DNA of 64,000 nucleotides, taken from contig OZ021721.1 of assembly GCA_963978545.1 (NCBI GenBank), positions 35,761,348 to 35,825,347 of the forward strand, read 5' to 3'. Made by a program: the position numbers and the translations under genes. How positions within the stretch are numbered: the stretch's first letter is position 1; every line of letters begins with the position of its first letter. Below the pieces are notes generated by a model that was not told where the DNA came from, searched no databases, and was given only the letters and a program-made list of their open reading frames with translations. Source of the DNA: Linyphia triangularis. Its lineage: Eukaryota > Arthropoda > Arachnida > Araneae > Linyphiidae. Below are positions 1-11,403 of the stretch, piece after piece.

Positions 1-282
1 ATCTGAGTGTTCATTTGCAGTTAAATAAATGGTTACTTTCTTATTCTTGAATTTGTATAAGAACAGAAATAGCTTTCTAACTGCTAATATTTTTAACTTT
101 CTACAATCAAAATTAAAAGTGGACACCATATTAACATTAATTAGCTAATAAAAATAAAAAGTATTGACCTCATTGAACAAGTATAGAAAAGTATTAACAT
201 TGGACTTATTAATGGGAGTTATGCTATTATTATGTAAAAGTGTTGTATTCATAATTTTAAATTGTATACTCTTAAATATATG

Positions 283-518
283 ACTTGGGTCAAGTATTCC
301 TATACATATGGTTGGTTGTATTCAGATTATCTGGCGCCGTCAGCAACACGAGGGCTATAATGCGCCGAAACATTTCGTCATTTAACAAACCAACATACAT
401 TTACAAACACCCATGCCAACACGGGACTCGAACCCGCAACCTCGCGGTCTAGAAGCCAGCACGCTAACCACTATACCGTTTGGTCGGCGCCCTATACATA
501 TGGATACTTGACCCAAGT
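283..518. repeat. Short palindrome split by a SINE
   Basis: A 15-base arm beginning acttgggtcaag (283-297) is inverted at 504-518. Removing the SINE and one target duplication leaves a palindrome with a 14-base loop. A third copy of the arm lies at 675-689, so this may be the terminus of a small MITE family. Nothing else is recognisable in bases 1-282. Confidence 0.55.
312..490 (-). mobile_element. tRNA-derived SINE, family A, full length
   Basis: On the minus strand the element starts with a tRNA-like head containing an A box (tagtggttagcg) and a B box (ggttcgagtcc). A conserved unrelated body follows, ending in ccaacc at the 3' end. It is flanked by a perfect 13-base target duplication, cctatacatatgg (299-311 and 491-503). 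The element is non-autonomous and would have used a LINE reverse transcriptase. Seven copies of this family lie in the window. Confidence 0.93.
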
Positions 519-521
519 TGA

Positions 522-1578
522 AGGTTTTTTATGTTTAATATTTTACCACCTTTACAGTTAATAATTGAGAAAGATATTAGTAAATATTGAGTAATACTTA
601 ATGAAATATAAATAGACATAATTTACACACCCATAACTAATGTAAAATAAAAACTAAACATCCAAACCTAAAAACTGGGTCAAGTATCCCTAGTTCCCCT
701 ATTCAAAAATAATTTAAGAATTAAGGTGTGTGAAAAAGTTATGTAAAAAAAGATTTAATGCCATAAAATATACGAATAGGGTCTTATCTCCTGTAATGAA
801 CACAGTTGAAACAATAACCGATTCGTTAGAATTTTTTTTACCATCCGTTACCTTAAGAACAATTAGGAAGGTATATGACGAACTTATTACAAGGAAAATA
901 GAACTTTATTTGACCATTACGTATGTGAAAAATGGACAGAAAATTAAAAAAGAACAACGCACTAACGCTTCGAATGACGATATATCATTTAAATGAGGAG
1001 ATGCATGGCGAGTGCTCAAGCAGACAATTAAAGTTCGTTAACCTTCAGTAGGGCACAATACGTTGACCGATGAGTTCGGGTGTAATCTGTTTGATGGGCC
1101 ACATAATAAGAACATAAAAAACACATATTTAAGTTCATTTATACAACTATCAAGTGATAAAGATCAATAAGGGAGTGTCAAAAGAAAAAATAATACAAAA
1201 GTTTATATAAAATAGACCATATATTTGGCATATAACTATTCAGCCGGGTGAGGCGACTAAGTCACCTATACTTGTCAGATCAAATGCGACCGACGGAAGA
1301 TTAAGTTAGAGCAGCACCGTGGGTTATCAAAGTAAGGATAGTGTTGTATGTTGGCTGCAATGTCCTATATTAAAGCCTCGTGTATACTTTAAGATTTTGG
1401 TCAAGCTGGAATAATTTGTAACAGAATCTGTGTAACGTATTTTTGACGTTAATTTTTTGACGCTAAGTTTTTGACTCTTTGTCCATTCTCGTTAATTATC
1501 AAATATCTGAAGCCAATCGTATAGAGAAGATTTTTAAGGATTCAGCATTGTAAATAATACGGAGTCTTAAAAGAGCTA
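522..1578. other. No recognisable gene; one short open frame
   Basis: The only notable open frame runs 730-996 on the plus strand (88 codons, opening with GTG rather than ATG; first internal ATG near residue 23). It is lysine-rich and shows no domain I recognise. No splice signals support it, so I do not call it a gene. The rest is AT-rich unique-looking sequence. Confidence 0.4.
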
Positions 1579-2224
1579 CCTTGACAACACAGAGTGATTT
1601 TCTAAGGTGGCACAAAAACTTGTTTCCGGTTTGCTCACCTTTATACATTGCGACCTAGATGCACCACTAGTCTTATTTGAAAAATTATTGTGCTTTGACG
1701 TAACGTATCTTGTAGATATATGTAATCTGTAGGTAATTTCTATAGGTAATTTGTAAATAGTTTATAAGCGGATTCTGCTCTTCAAGCAAATGAAGCCAAT
1801 TGAATTGTCCCCTTCTATTTAAACACCCCAATCGAATCTAGTTAAACAATGCCCTATATAATGGTCTGTAATAGGTAACCCTTGGTTACTAACTGACGTC
1901 TACTAGTTTTTGAACATTTGCTGACCTAGAAAACTATTGTGATTGCTAAGCTTTCTTCGACTATATTAATTTATTTAGAACCCTTTGAGGGTATAATCTC
2001 AGGTAGCATAGCAGTATTGGCCAATGTCGGAAACAGAGTTCTACATCCATTGCTATAATGCAATATCATGTAAAGACCCACGTAGATGTATGTAATAAAT
2101 GTTACCATGCTTTCCCTTGGCCCGAAGAGAAAAGAGAGAAAGCTTAATCCAATGACCCAAAGGACTGCGAACTTAACGAAAGTTGTCCCGCGAGTGATTA
2201 ATTAATCACTCTGTGTTGTCAAGG
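1579..2224. mobile_element. 646-bp MITE with perfect TIRs, TA-flanked
   Basis: A perfect 21-base terminal inverted repeat (ccttgacaacacagagtgat plus one base) occupies 1579-1599 and 2204-2224. Both ends abut TA dinucleotides (1577-1578 and 2225-2226), the target of Tc1/mariner-type transposases. No transposase frame is present, so it is non-autonomous. An internal segment near 2004-2036 recurs at 3434-3469, suggesting a second decayed copy there. Confidence 0.85.
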
Positions 2225-2226
2225 TA

Positions 2227-3433
2227 CCATTACTTAACACTGACTTAACAGATAAAACATAATTCCAGGATTTATTTTATCATCCCTCGCGTTTAAATTA
2301 TTAAGTATGCTTTACTCGTTCTCCAAAATGTTTAAAGAAGAAAAATAATTGACAATTTAAAAAAATGCATTTTCAATGTAAAATTTAATTCGAAAATCAC
2401 CTCATTATGATGTTGTACTACTTTTCTCGTTCCAGATAAATAGGCATGAAATCAGAATTATTTAGAAAACATATTTCGTATTGTAGGGGGAAAGTGTCAA
2501 AGAATTTGAAAACAATGGAACTTGTTTCATATTGAATACTCATGGGAAAATTTACGAGTAGATTGCTTAAAATACTCGCAGTCTACGAAAAAATAGAAAC
2601 AATGAAAACAATAGTAACTGTAACAAAACTTAAACAAACTTAAAAACGATTAAAAAAAAAAAAAAAAAAAACTAGATTCAATAAGCTAAATTTTTATTAA
2701 AGATATGATATTTTACTGTACGCGAAATATAAATTACTGAACATCATTTTTACTATAACCATTCCACTTACAAATGGTCTATTTTTGTACTATAAGCAGA
2801 TTATTCAAATTTGTGGTTTTTTTTCAAGAATACTTTTGATCCAGTCACTTTTGAAAACTGCATTTGATAATGAAAAATCTGTATTTTTTTTTTTCAATGC
2901 ACTGTTTAGTTCAATTAGGTAAGTTTTTCTATTTATTTGCCCCAGAGTTCTGTATGTTCGCTGCTTCAACACTTACATCTCAATCAATAAATGCTGTAGC
3001 GGGTGCGATCTATTTCAAATTTTTGGACTCGGTACAAGGAGTAGATAAGCAAAACCGGAATTTACGACCGAAGGTATCACAAATATAGATTGAAAGTCCG
3101 AACAGGTGCAGCCTTAACTTAATTATAATCATCAATATAAAATTTGTTTTAATAAAATTAGTAAGTATACTTATATATTAACTTAAGTAGTATTAAAAAA
3201 TTTCCAAATTTTATTCATCGTGAGTTATTCATGCTATTCATTCTCAATGATTCAGTAGGTTTTGCTGAATGTCTTTTTACATTTACTAACGGTTGATAAT
3301 ATGCCTGCCGAAAATGTTCAGAGTCGTCTGTTGAGGTTCAACTCAACGGAACTCAATGGAAATTAGCACATGAATTTAATAACACATTGTAAAGAGAACA
3401 TTTCAATAAAGTCGTTCCATTTCTACAGAACCA
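2227..3433. other. AT-rich, no supported gene
   Basis: Contains a poly-A run near 2652-2670 and an open frame at 2864-3088 without an ATG start. A pyrimidine tract ending in cag at 2943-2945 looks like a splice acceptor, followed by a short cysteine-containing frame. This is too little to call an exon. Confidence 0.35.
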
Positions 3434-3475
3434 GGTAGCACAGCGGTATTGGTCAATGTCGGAAACAGCGGTTCA
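3434..3475. repeat. Fragment related to the 1579-2224 MITE interior
   Basis: The stretch starting ggtagcacagcggtattggt closely matches bases around 2002-2036 inside the MITE. A family-A SINE follows directly. No terminal inverted repeat of the MITE is visible here, so this is a decayed or truncated copy. Confidence 0.5.
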
Positions 3476-3485
3476 GGGAAGATTG

Positions 3486-3661
3486 GTTGTTTTCAGATTA
3501 TTTGGCACCGTCAGGAACACGAGGGCTATAATGCGCCGAAACATTCGTCATTAGACAAGCCAACATACATTTACAAACACCCATGCCTTACACGGGACTC
3601 GAGCCCGTAACCTCACGGTCTAGAAGCTAGCACGCTAACCACTATACCGTTTGATCGGCCT
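3486..3661 (-). mobile_element. tRNA-derived SINE, family A, full length
   Basis: Same head and body as the copy at 312-490, minus strand. The B box reads with one substitution (gagcccg on the plus strand). A 10-base duplication, gggaagattg, flanks it (3476-3485 and 3662-3671). Confidence 0.88.
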
Positions 3662-3671
3662 GGGAAGATTG

Positions 3672-5041
3672 ATCACAGCCCATCGCAAGTATCATTCCAA
3701 AATACACGATTTTTAAAAAATAAGCATGGCCATCATTTATCCCTCCACCCGTTCTTATAAAAATATATTTCAATTTTAAAACTCTGCCTCAACATTTCAA
3801 AACTTCCAGTATATTTTACTCAGCCCTGGGCGGGATTGGCTAAGGCCCCCTATCAACGGTCTACATCGGGATTGGTCAGTGTCGAACCGATACTGGATAG
3901 CAGATTTTTGCTACTGGGGAATGCCATTTGCATCCGAAGAATATCATTTTGAAAATGTTTTGGTGTTACAAAATTTCCAACCTAATGAACTCGTATAGAA
4001 TGCGGGTCATTTAAATTACAGATACTATTACGTCATCAATAGCACAGTATGTGTTTGAATATGTAAAATAAATGGTCAAGATAAGTTATAATTATATTGC
4101 CAAACAATGTGTATTTATGGAAGGGACTGCATATTATAGCTCTATTTCAAAGAGTTCGTTTGAAAGAAAATGCTCTCTGTTGCAATATCATGTGGCGGGA
4201 TCTTGAAAGAATATAAAATGATAGGGGAAAGGGTAGGCGGGATGAAGATGCTCTAAAGGGTTGCGCAGTAAAATTAAACAGAGGTTAACAAATACTAAAA
4301 TATTATGTCGACACAATCAAACTTTTCATGCAAAACAACAGATATAAGCATAGTTATACGTGCTTCATAGTAATATGAAGACTTAAGACAGTCATCATTG
4401 CTCAGTGTCAGTGTAAGTGCCTATCATGTGGGAATTGGAGGTTGATTCCTTAATATAACGATTTGGAAACAGCTTTCAAAGGTATATTGCCTCTTGGATT
4501 TTTCTGAGTACCTTTCAATTTTTTTTTCTTTGAAAGACCTCCCTTATGGTATTTCGTATTTTTGATTTGGACAAATCTCAGTAATCCTCATGTTGTTGTA
4601 ACAATGTTTCGGTGCAATGTAGTTTTTGCCTTGTGTGGCCTTTGCGTTAAAAAATTCCAAAAAATATAGAAGTTTGAACAGTCTTTATCAATTATGTGCG
4701 TCTACAGTCATTAGAAACTTCGGTTGTTAATTAATATTAATTATTTTGAAGTGATGGGTGAAATTACAATTTGTTTGTTATTTATATATTGGAGCTTATT
4801 CAGTGAATTCCATTCTCTAAAATTTTTTATTTGAATTATTCGTACCTTTATAAAAGATCATAAATTTTATTAGTCTAATAGCTGATTGTAACTTTTATTA
4901 CACTGATGTGCGAAATTAGAAGACTCGTGAAATTTTTTAACTAATTTTAATGGAGTGCCGCAGATAAATTAAATTCACACCTATGAGACATTTTTACGCA
5001 TAATAATAACAGTAATAGTAATAGTAGTAGCAGTAGTAATT

Positions 5042-5042
<1 letters not shown>
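3672..5042. other. No gene seen
   Basis: AT-rich sequence with one GC-richer patch (about 3826-3905) that does not match anything I recognise. No long open frame, TIR or tandem repeat was found. Confidence 0.4.
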
Positions 5043-5216
<174 letters not shown>

Positions 5217-5589
5217 TCAAAATAACAATGGTATTTTTGCTTCATTTTCTTTTCTAAAAGTCTTGAAATAAAATGCGGACACATGGCCTTAAGTGCAAGA
5301 TATCCGTTTAGCATATGAAAGACTAGAATTTTGATTGGTTTCATTGCTTTGTAAACCTCTTATGACAAAAAGCTATATATCTTTATACAAAAAATCTTTC
5401 TAGAATTGTAATGGTACATTTCGTTTATTGATTAAAACAAAGGATTTAGCTATCGCAGCGTTTGGATTTTTCGGAGCACTTACGGCTACATCCTTCCAGT
5501 AGTAAGAATCCAACATATTGCCTCCCGTGGCGCTGCGTAATGATCTAGGGAATGTTTTTCTGATATTCTATGGGTTCACTCATCAATAT

Positions 5590-5900
5590 GGATAGCGCAA
5601 TGGACAGAATTAATAACGTATCGATTTTTGAAAACCTCGAATACAATTACAAGTAGATTATGTTCCCTAAAAATGATGGCATCTACTATTATGATAATGC
5701 GACGTACTACAAATATGTTTGTGTGGTTTCAAGAGTATGATGTAAAATTTGCTGTACTGCCCTGGCCTACAGTTTTCCCTGACTTAGCCCAATCGAACAT
5801 CAATGGGACATCCTCGGCCGGGCTGTTCGCTCTAAAGACTCTCTATCACTCACTGTACAGTAGCTGTCAGCTGCATTACACAGCTGTCCAATTTAAAAAC
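5590..5900 (+). pseudogene. Decayed Tc1-like transposase, C-terminal part
   Basis: The plus strand encodes pieces of a Tc1-type DDE transposase in shifting frames. A remnant DNA motif follows the second catalytic Asp region near 5695. LPWP and FPDLA lie around 5757-5790, then an IEH-WD-like block keeping the third catalytic Glu, then WDILGRAVRSKDS-like sequence near 5808-5848 in another frame. Typical family members read WPAxSPDLxPIEHxWD here. Frameshifts and in-frame stops rule out function. The upstream half and the terminal inverted repeats were not found. Confidence 0.7.
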
Positions 5901-6763
5901 TTAGTGTCTGTAAATCACTCGATTTTACAGGATCGAGTAAAAACATATTGATTTTGATATGAAAAAGATATGATTCTAGATTTATGAGGAACCAAGTGTC
6001 CAAAGTCTCCAAATAACTAGTCTTTTACTTAATTTATATATCAGTGTATGAATCATGCATGTTAAAAATGCTTACAGAGAAAAAATACTCATTTTTATGA
6101 TTTTGTCAGGTACTAGATTTTTAAACGGGACAGCTGTGCAATTAGCATCCATAAGAACACCTTCCGTCAAGTTAAGCAATCCTTCTCAACTCGTCTAGCC
6201 ACTGTCCGGTATTCACAACATAGTTATTCTAGTCACTAAAAGGTTGTTCCATTAATATGACCGGACTGTGAATATTACCATCAGTAAGGAATTCCTAGAA
6301 GTAAAAAATATTTCGTCTTGGAATGCAGAATGTTGATTGTATGAAGTAATCTTTCTCCACGTAAACCTATTTTGATGCACTACTGGTTCTGAATTGATAT
6401 CCATGACCAATTATAGCACATTTAATATTACTTTCACAATGCATTGATTTAAATGTGTTAATATTATAATACTCTACTGATTTAAATTCCATCAAACATG
6501 TGAAAGAGTTTGGGGAGACGCCTTGTGGAACGTTTTTCGTCGGAAACTCCATCAATTGAAAACAGCTTTAAAAAAGAATAGGAATGCAGCTATCAGAATT
6601 TGTAAAAGCATTTTGAGAATGCAGTGCCAGGTAAACAGTAATGTTATGGGAATATCATATATCTTATTAAAGAGCGACATTAAATGTCATTTGATTTTTG
6701 ACATGGATGCATACAAATGTGATATAATAAAATATCATTTCTGTTATATGTATATTCTACCAC
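5901..6763. other. No gene seen
   Basis: Short open frames occur on both strands (6367-6555 minus, 6523-6771 plus from GTG), without recognisable domains or splice context. I see no repeats. Confidence 0.4.
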
Positions 6764-6961
6764 CCCAGTAAAAACACGGACGATGGCCGCTTCACGGCTA
6801 GTTGCCGGCAGAACTGGGTGGGTGATGGCACGTAATGCCATCAATGGCTGGCACACTCGCGGTTCGTTACTGGGATACCATCAGCTTATTTTTTCTAGGC
6901 CAACCTCTTCTTGTCCGTTGATGGCCATCCAGCACTTTAGTAATATAATTGGTGGCAACGG

Positions 6962-6996
6962 TTACGTCATCGTATCGTGCCTTCTGCGCATGCGCA
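6962..6996. promoter_or_regulatory. CRE-like and NRF1-type promoter motifs
   Basis: ttacgtca at 6962-6969 fits a CREB/ATF site. tgcgcatgcgca at 6985-6996 is a perfect palindromic NRF1-type site. They lie about 250 bases upstream of an ATG followed by a strong splice donor (7245-7263), in a GC-richer patch. This looks like a small promoter; no expression evidence is available. Confidence 0.45.
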
Positions 6997-7094
6997 TGAT
7001 TGTTTTGAACTTTCGTAAACACGACTTTTTTTGCACTTGATTTTCTAGTAGCCATTGCATGCAGACAAAATTGCTGCGTTTGTGATATCTTCTG

Positions 7095-7141
7095 GTTTGG
7101 TTTGGTTGTTGTTTTATGGCGCAAAGGCAACACAAGGGCCA
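7095..7141 (-). mobile_element. 5'-truncated SINE tail (third family)
   Basis: A 47-base insert beginning ggtttggtttgg is flanked by a perfect 13-base duplication, gtgatatcttctg (7082-7094 and 7142-7154). It resembles the tail of family A (a gcaacac-agggc core and a GGTTGG-type end) but is a distinct sequence. Only the 3' tail of the SINE was copied. Confidence 0.75.
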
Positions 7142-7244
7142 GTGATATCTTCTGCGTCATTATTTTTCTTTTTTTTCATTGAAAACGTGAACATCGAACG
7201 ATTGTTTTTATTTCATTGAAGAAAAGGATCGGGAAATATTCATC

Positions 7245-7262
7245 ATGGAAGGAAATCGACGT
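7245..7262 (+). CDS. Possible first coding exon (six codons)
   Basis: ATG GAA GGA AAT CGA CGT is followed directly by GTAAGT, a consensus splice donor at 7263. The CRE-like and NRF1-type motifs upstream fit a 5' exon. A plausible acceptor (tatttctatttcag, ending at 10246) opens a downstream exon-like segment that keeps the frame for about ten codons once the SINE at 10272 is ignored. The gene could be a host gene or the gene of the surrounding element. No domain is visible, so this is a splice-signal call only. Confidence 0.25.
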
Positions 7263-7856
7263 GTAAGTAATACATTTTTTTTATATTTTTCCTTATGTTG
7301 TATTCAATTGTATTTTACATAGTTATACGATATGCCGTATATACATGAGGACAACATTTATGCTTGACATAATGTATATGTGGTTCAGTATGCATCGTGT
7401 TGAACGAACATTAACTAATATTCTAGCCTTCAACTGCTGTATGCTGTCTGACAGACCGCGAGTTATTTTTTGTGGAATGCTTCCACCCCCTAAAATATTT
7501 CATCTTTGACTTTTTAATTATTTTCCCGATACTATGTTTCTTAAATTTTAATATGATGTTCATTAATTTGTTTGGCGCTGTATAGTCTACATGTTGCCCT
7601 TGCCCCAAAAATATCAAACCACCCAACCACAGCAGTTAAGGGCTAGTTTTATTTCGAATGTTTTGATATATTTAATGTAAGTGTATAGGTGCATAACCCA
7701 AACAACGATTCCTTCCGAATACTAGCTTTTAATTCCTTCCCTCCTTCGTGTTACTTATTTCCTCTGTATAACGATTTTTGTACTGCAGATTAGAGCCAAA
7801 GATATTTAAAGTAATTTATATAGTCCTTGGTATAAATGATTTGAATGTTGTTAGTC

Positions 7857-8042
7857 TGATTTTTGGTTTTGTTTATACGCTTAACGACTTATTTTTGGGC
7901 ATAATAACGGGTAATCAAGCCGGGAACTACAGCTTAATGTGGATTCCGAACCACAACAAACATCCATGCCTTATCCAGGATTCGAACCCGGCAGCTTTGG
8001 CATGCGAGGCCAGAGCGCTAACCACACATCCACCAGGTCTAC
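7857..8042 (-). mobile_element. tRNA-derived SINE, family B
   Basis: The minus strand carries a tRNA-like head with a B box in cgggttcgaatcctgg and a body different from family A. The 3' end corresponds to 7860-7885. Flanking gttgttagt occurs at 7847-7855 and 8043-8051. Confidence 0.85.
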
Positions 8043-8152
8043 GTTGTTAGTTTGGATTAGTTTGGTTTTCAATTTGGAAGTTTTTATCTTGTATCCATCT
8101 AATGGAACAGTTTTGAAGTTGCTTACTAAAGAGTAAGAACTAATGTTACAGA

Positions 8153-8339
8153 CCGCCGAAGCAAGATACTTTTGTCCATCGGTTAGCGCTCTCGCCTCGC
8201 ATGCTAAAGGTGCCGGGTTCGAATCCCGGGTTAGGCATGGATGTTTGTTGTGATTCGGAATCCACGTTAAGCTGTAGGTCCCGGTCTGATTAGCCTGTCA
8301 CTGTGCATAAAAATAGGGCGTTGAGCGTACAAGCCAACC
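8153..8339 (+). mobile_element. tRNA-derived SINE, family B, full length
   Basis: Plus-strand copy with A-box-like ggttagcgct and B box gggttcgaatcccgg, ending in caagccaacc. A perfect 15-base target duplication, aactaatgttacaga, flanks it (8138-8152 and 8340-8354). It sits only about 100 bases from another family-B copy in the opposite orientation. Confidence 0.93.
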
Positions 8340-8653
8340 AACTAATGTTACAGAATAATTCCTGTAATAAAATATTACTGATTTTTGCACAAAATGCATT
8401 ATGATGTATGCTTATAATAATTTTAGGGGATGTTTCACTACTTGTTTAACATTTGAAGCTAGCAACTTAGTGGAAGGAATTTTGTTAGAGTAAACAAAAA
8501 CTATATAGGTATGTTTGTAAGGTGTCGAAAGACATTGCTTGGTGAAGTTACTCAAAAGTGAAAAAACTATTAATATTTTTATGTATAGGAATGATTTTTT
8601 TCCAAAGTTTTAATTATAGCAGAGAATTGAATAACAAATGGGGAAATAACTGG

Positions 8654-8830
8654 TTGGTTGTTTTTAGATTATCTGGCGTCGTCAGCAACACGAGGGCTAT
8701 ATTGCGCCAAAACATTCGTCATTTGACAAGCCAACATACATTTACAAACATCCATGTCTTACACGAGACTCGAACCCGCAATCTCGTTGTCTAGAAGCTA
8801 ATATGCTAACTACTATACCATTTGGTTGGC
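8654..8830 (-). mobile_element. tRNA-derived SINE, family A
   Basis: Full-length but more diverged copy (B box intact, A-box region altered to tagtagttagc). A near-perfect duplication, ggaaataactgg / ggaaatataactgg, flanks it. Older than the copy at 9620 by divergence. Confidence 0.9.
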
Positions 8831-9619
8831 GGAAATATAACTGGAAAAGGTATATTTCTCTATTATAGTAACTTCGTCAGGGGGTGACTACTATAATCAA
8901 CGCCAAAATACGAGAATTTCTCTGTGTATGTCATGGCAAACTTAGTTGGTTTTAACTTAAATTTGTTTACAGAGGTCATTTTTTTTTTTTAATTTGAATT
9001 TAGATTCATTTGTCATGTGTTTCAAATGCTATAATGCAAAAGCATAATAATTAGTGGTGCTATTAAAACACCTAATAAAATAACTGTGAAGTTGATAAAA
9101 TAGTTCCAAGTTCCTGACTTTCCTTACAAGTCATTTCGTTAATTGAATTAAATAAAAAGTTAATATTTTCAAAACTCATTTTAAGTAAGCAAAATTATAT
9201 TGCAGAATCAATATATGTTTTATATTTTCAAAGCATTAGTGGAGTTGCACTTTGTTTTCCAAAGGGTATTTTATTACCTATTTGGTAAAATTAAAATCCA
9301 ACCTACTTAAATCAGTGGAAACTTTTCCATTATTCTTCCATTCGAGCCCTTTCCAAACCAACACTTCAAATGCAAAAAAAAAAAAAAGGCGCGAAAATTA
9401 GTGGATCGTTCTTGTATTTCTTCCCCCTTCTCTTAATGCCTTCCCTCAGCGTAATTTGCTGCAAAACGCGCTTTTCAAATCGTTCAGAAAAAAAGTTTTA
9501 GTCTTTCTGATAACTGTTCTTTTCAGCCACGCTATTTGGACGCTATTTTTTAAATGCATACAGATCATTGACATCTTTGAACTTGGTTCTCTTGTCAACT
9601 TGCTTTCCGGGAGTTCCGG

Positions 9620-9796
9620 TTGGTTGTATTCAGATTATCTGGCGCCGTCAGCAACACGAGGGCTATAATGCGCCGAAACATTCGTCATTAGACAAGCCAA
9701 CATACATTTACAAACACCCATGCCTAACACGGGACTCGAACCCGCAACCTCGCGGTCTAGAAGCTAGCACGCTAACCACTATACCGTTTGGTCGGC
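9620..9796 (-). mobile_element. tRNA-derived SINE, family A, full length
   Basis: Close to the family consensus. Perfect 13-base target duplication, ccgggagttccgg, at 9607-9619 and 9797-9809. Confidence 0.94.
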
Positions 9797-10246
9797 CCGG
9801 GAGTTCCGGACCTTTCATTAGGAACACTAAGATTAAAAATCAAGCTAAACATTAATTATTGCATTGCATGAATGTATTTTATCCTAGTGGGCTCCCTACC
9901 CTGTATGTAGCTTCACAAATATGAGTATAATATCATTTTAAAGCTACTAAGTTTGAAAAAGCTGGTGTTTTCAATCAGCACAAAATTTGAAATAGAAAGT
10001 TTTAAATGAATTACCTGAGATACATATGTTTTAAATACAGAGTTAAATCTCATACAAATCTGTTTTCTTCAAAAGAAGTTAATAATAATTGCATGATTTG
10101 ATTTTGTAAAAGAACTTTTGACTTGGAGAAGTCATTGATACGCTGTTTCTTTTATGCAAACTTACTATTGAATGTTTAAATTAATAACATTTGTGAAATC
10201 GCTATCATGAGTATGTACTTAATATAATAGTATATTTCTATTTCAG

Positions 10247-10640
10247 CTGCTATCAGCCAAACACAAGCTACGATTGGTTGGTTAGTTTATACGCTCAACG
10301 ACCTATTTTTCTGCACAATGACAACTAATCAGGCCGGGACCTACAGCTTTACGTAGATTCCGAACCACAACGAACATCCATGCCTAATCCAGGATTCGAA
10401 CCCGGCAGCTTTGGCATGCGTGGCCAGAGCGCTAATCATACAGTCATCAGATGGGCCACAAGCTACATAAATGACTAAACAGGCTGAGATGGAAGAGATA
10501 CCTAGTTAAAAGTGGTGGTTTAGAACAGCGCTTGACAGGAACGGGAGAAGGTCACTGTCGCAACAAATCGAATAAATGACATTTTACCCTAATTTATAAT
10601 AAATAACAATAAATATAATCCACGAATTGAGAACAAAGTG
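10247..10640 (+). other. Exon-like segment with acceptor and AATAAA
   Basis: A pyrimidine-rich tract ending ttcag at 10246 precedes a short open stretch that reaches a stop soon after the nested SINE (10272-10456). Several AATAAA hexamers follow (about 10571-10614). It could be a terminal exon for the candidate first exon at 7245. Evidence is splice and polyadenylation signals only. Confidence 0.2.
10272..10456 (-). mobile_element. tRNA-derived SINE, family B, full length
   Basis: Same head and body as the 8153 copy, minus strand. Perfect 10-base target duplication, cacaagctac (10262-10271 and 10457-10466). Confidence 0.92.
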
Positions 10641-11249
10641 TCCTTGTTTTGTCTTTATTTTACAATTGCTGTTTTGTTAAGGTTCTTTCAATAATTGTTG
10701 AAATAATGGGATTTGCGTGGAAGATTATGTTGAGACATAACATGGTGTAAATTACTTGTAATTCTGACCAAAATTCATGATATAAGTTATTAATAATTGT
10801 ATCACTACACATTTCCTACCCTTGATGTTTTGAATTATACTTTAAAAATTTGGATAATCTTTATGCAGGAGAACTTCTGAAAAAATTAAGTGGAGGCTGA
10901 ACATAAATTGGAAAATTATTTGGTTGCAAAAAAAACCTTATAGATAGTGCTTGAAAAGAATAGTGTAGAAGTAAATGGAAGATATTTAAACATGGTGTGT
11001 TTGTTTAAAGAATTGACAAGTTTCTTCCAATAATTACAGCAATTAATGTAATTTGAATTGTAGATCAACCATAATGCAAATTTTCTACTTTCATAATTCT
11101 ATTATTCAAGATAATTATTATAAGTTAGTGGTAAAAATAAAAGTTACAAAAAATCTTATAATCCATGCCACTTATTTAATTTGAATTATATATTTTAACT
11201 TTCTGTAATGAGATTTTTTGTGTTGTGTTAACTAAATCTCTTAATGCTT

Positions 11250-11403
11250 ATCTTTTTCAAGCCCAATTGATGTTCACTTATCATTTAGTGCATTTTGCAT
11301 GAGCATCTTTTTGTTCTCATGTGAATAAAAGTAGGGAACAAAAAGATGATGCTCATGCAAAATGCACTAAATGGGAAGTGAATATCAATTGAGCTGAAAA
11401 AGC
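11250..11403. ncRNA. Long near-perfect hairpin, possible small-RNA precursor or palindromic insert
   Basis: Two arms of about 65 bases (11250-11316 and 11337-11403) are inverted copies separated by a 20-base spacer. The arms share the core tttagtgcattttgcatgag and differ at only a handful of positions plus two short indels. If transcribed from either strand the RNA would fold into one long stem. The stem is longer than a typical animal pre-miRNA and closer to a hairpin-siRNA locus or a small foldback element. Transcription is not shown. Confidence 0.5.

Noticed and set aside
410..490. tRNA gene on the minus strand
   Set aside because: A and B boxes are present, but the sequence continues into a repeated SINE body and is bounded by target duplications.
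2946..3035. Cysteine-containing exon after a good acceptor tract
   Set aside because: Only four cysteines, no donor or upstream exon, and the frame ends quickly; too weak to call.
7778..8136. Two overlapping open frames containing FEPG and NPAALACEA-type phrases
   Set aside because: They read through the tRNA-like head of a family-B SINE; similar phrases appear in every SINE copy.
9456..9855. Open frames ending in TRDSNPQPRGLEASTLTTIPFG-type sequence
   Set aside because: Shadow of the family-A SINE head; the same peptide appears at 47962-48165.
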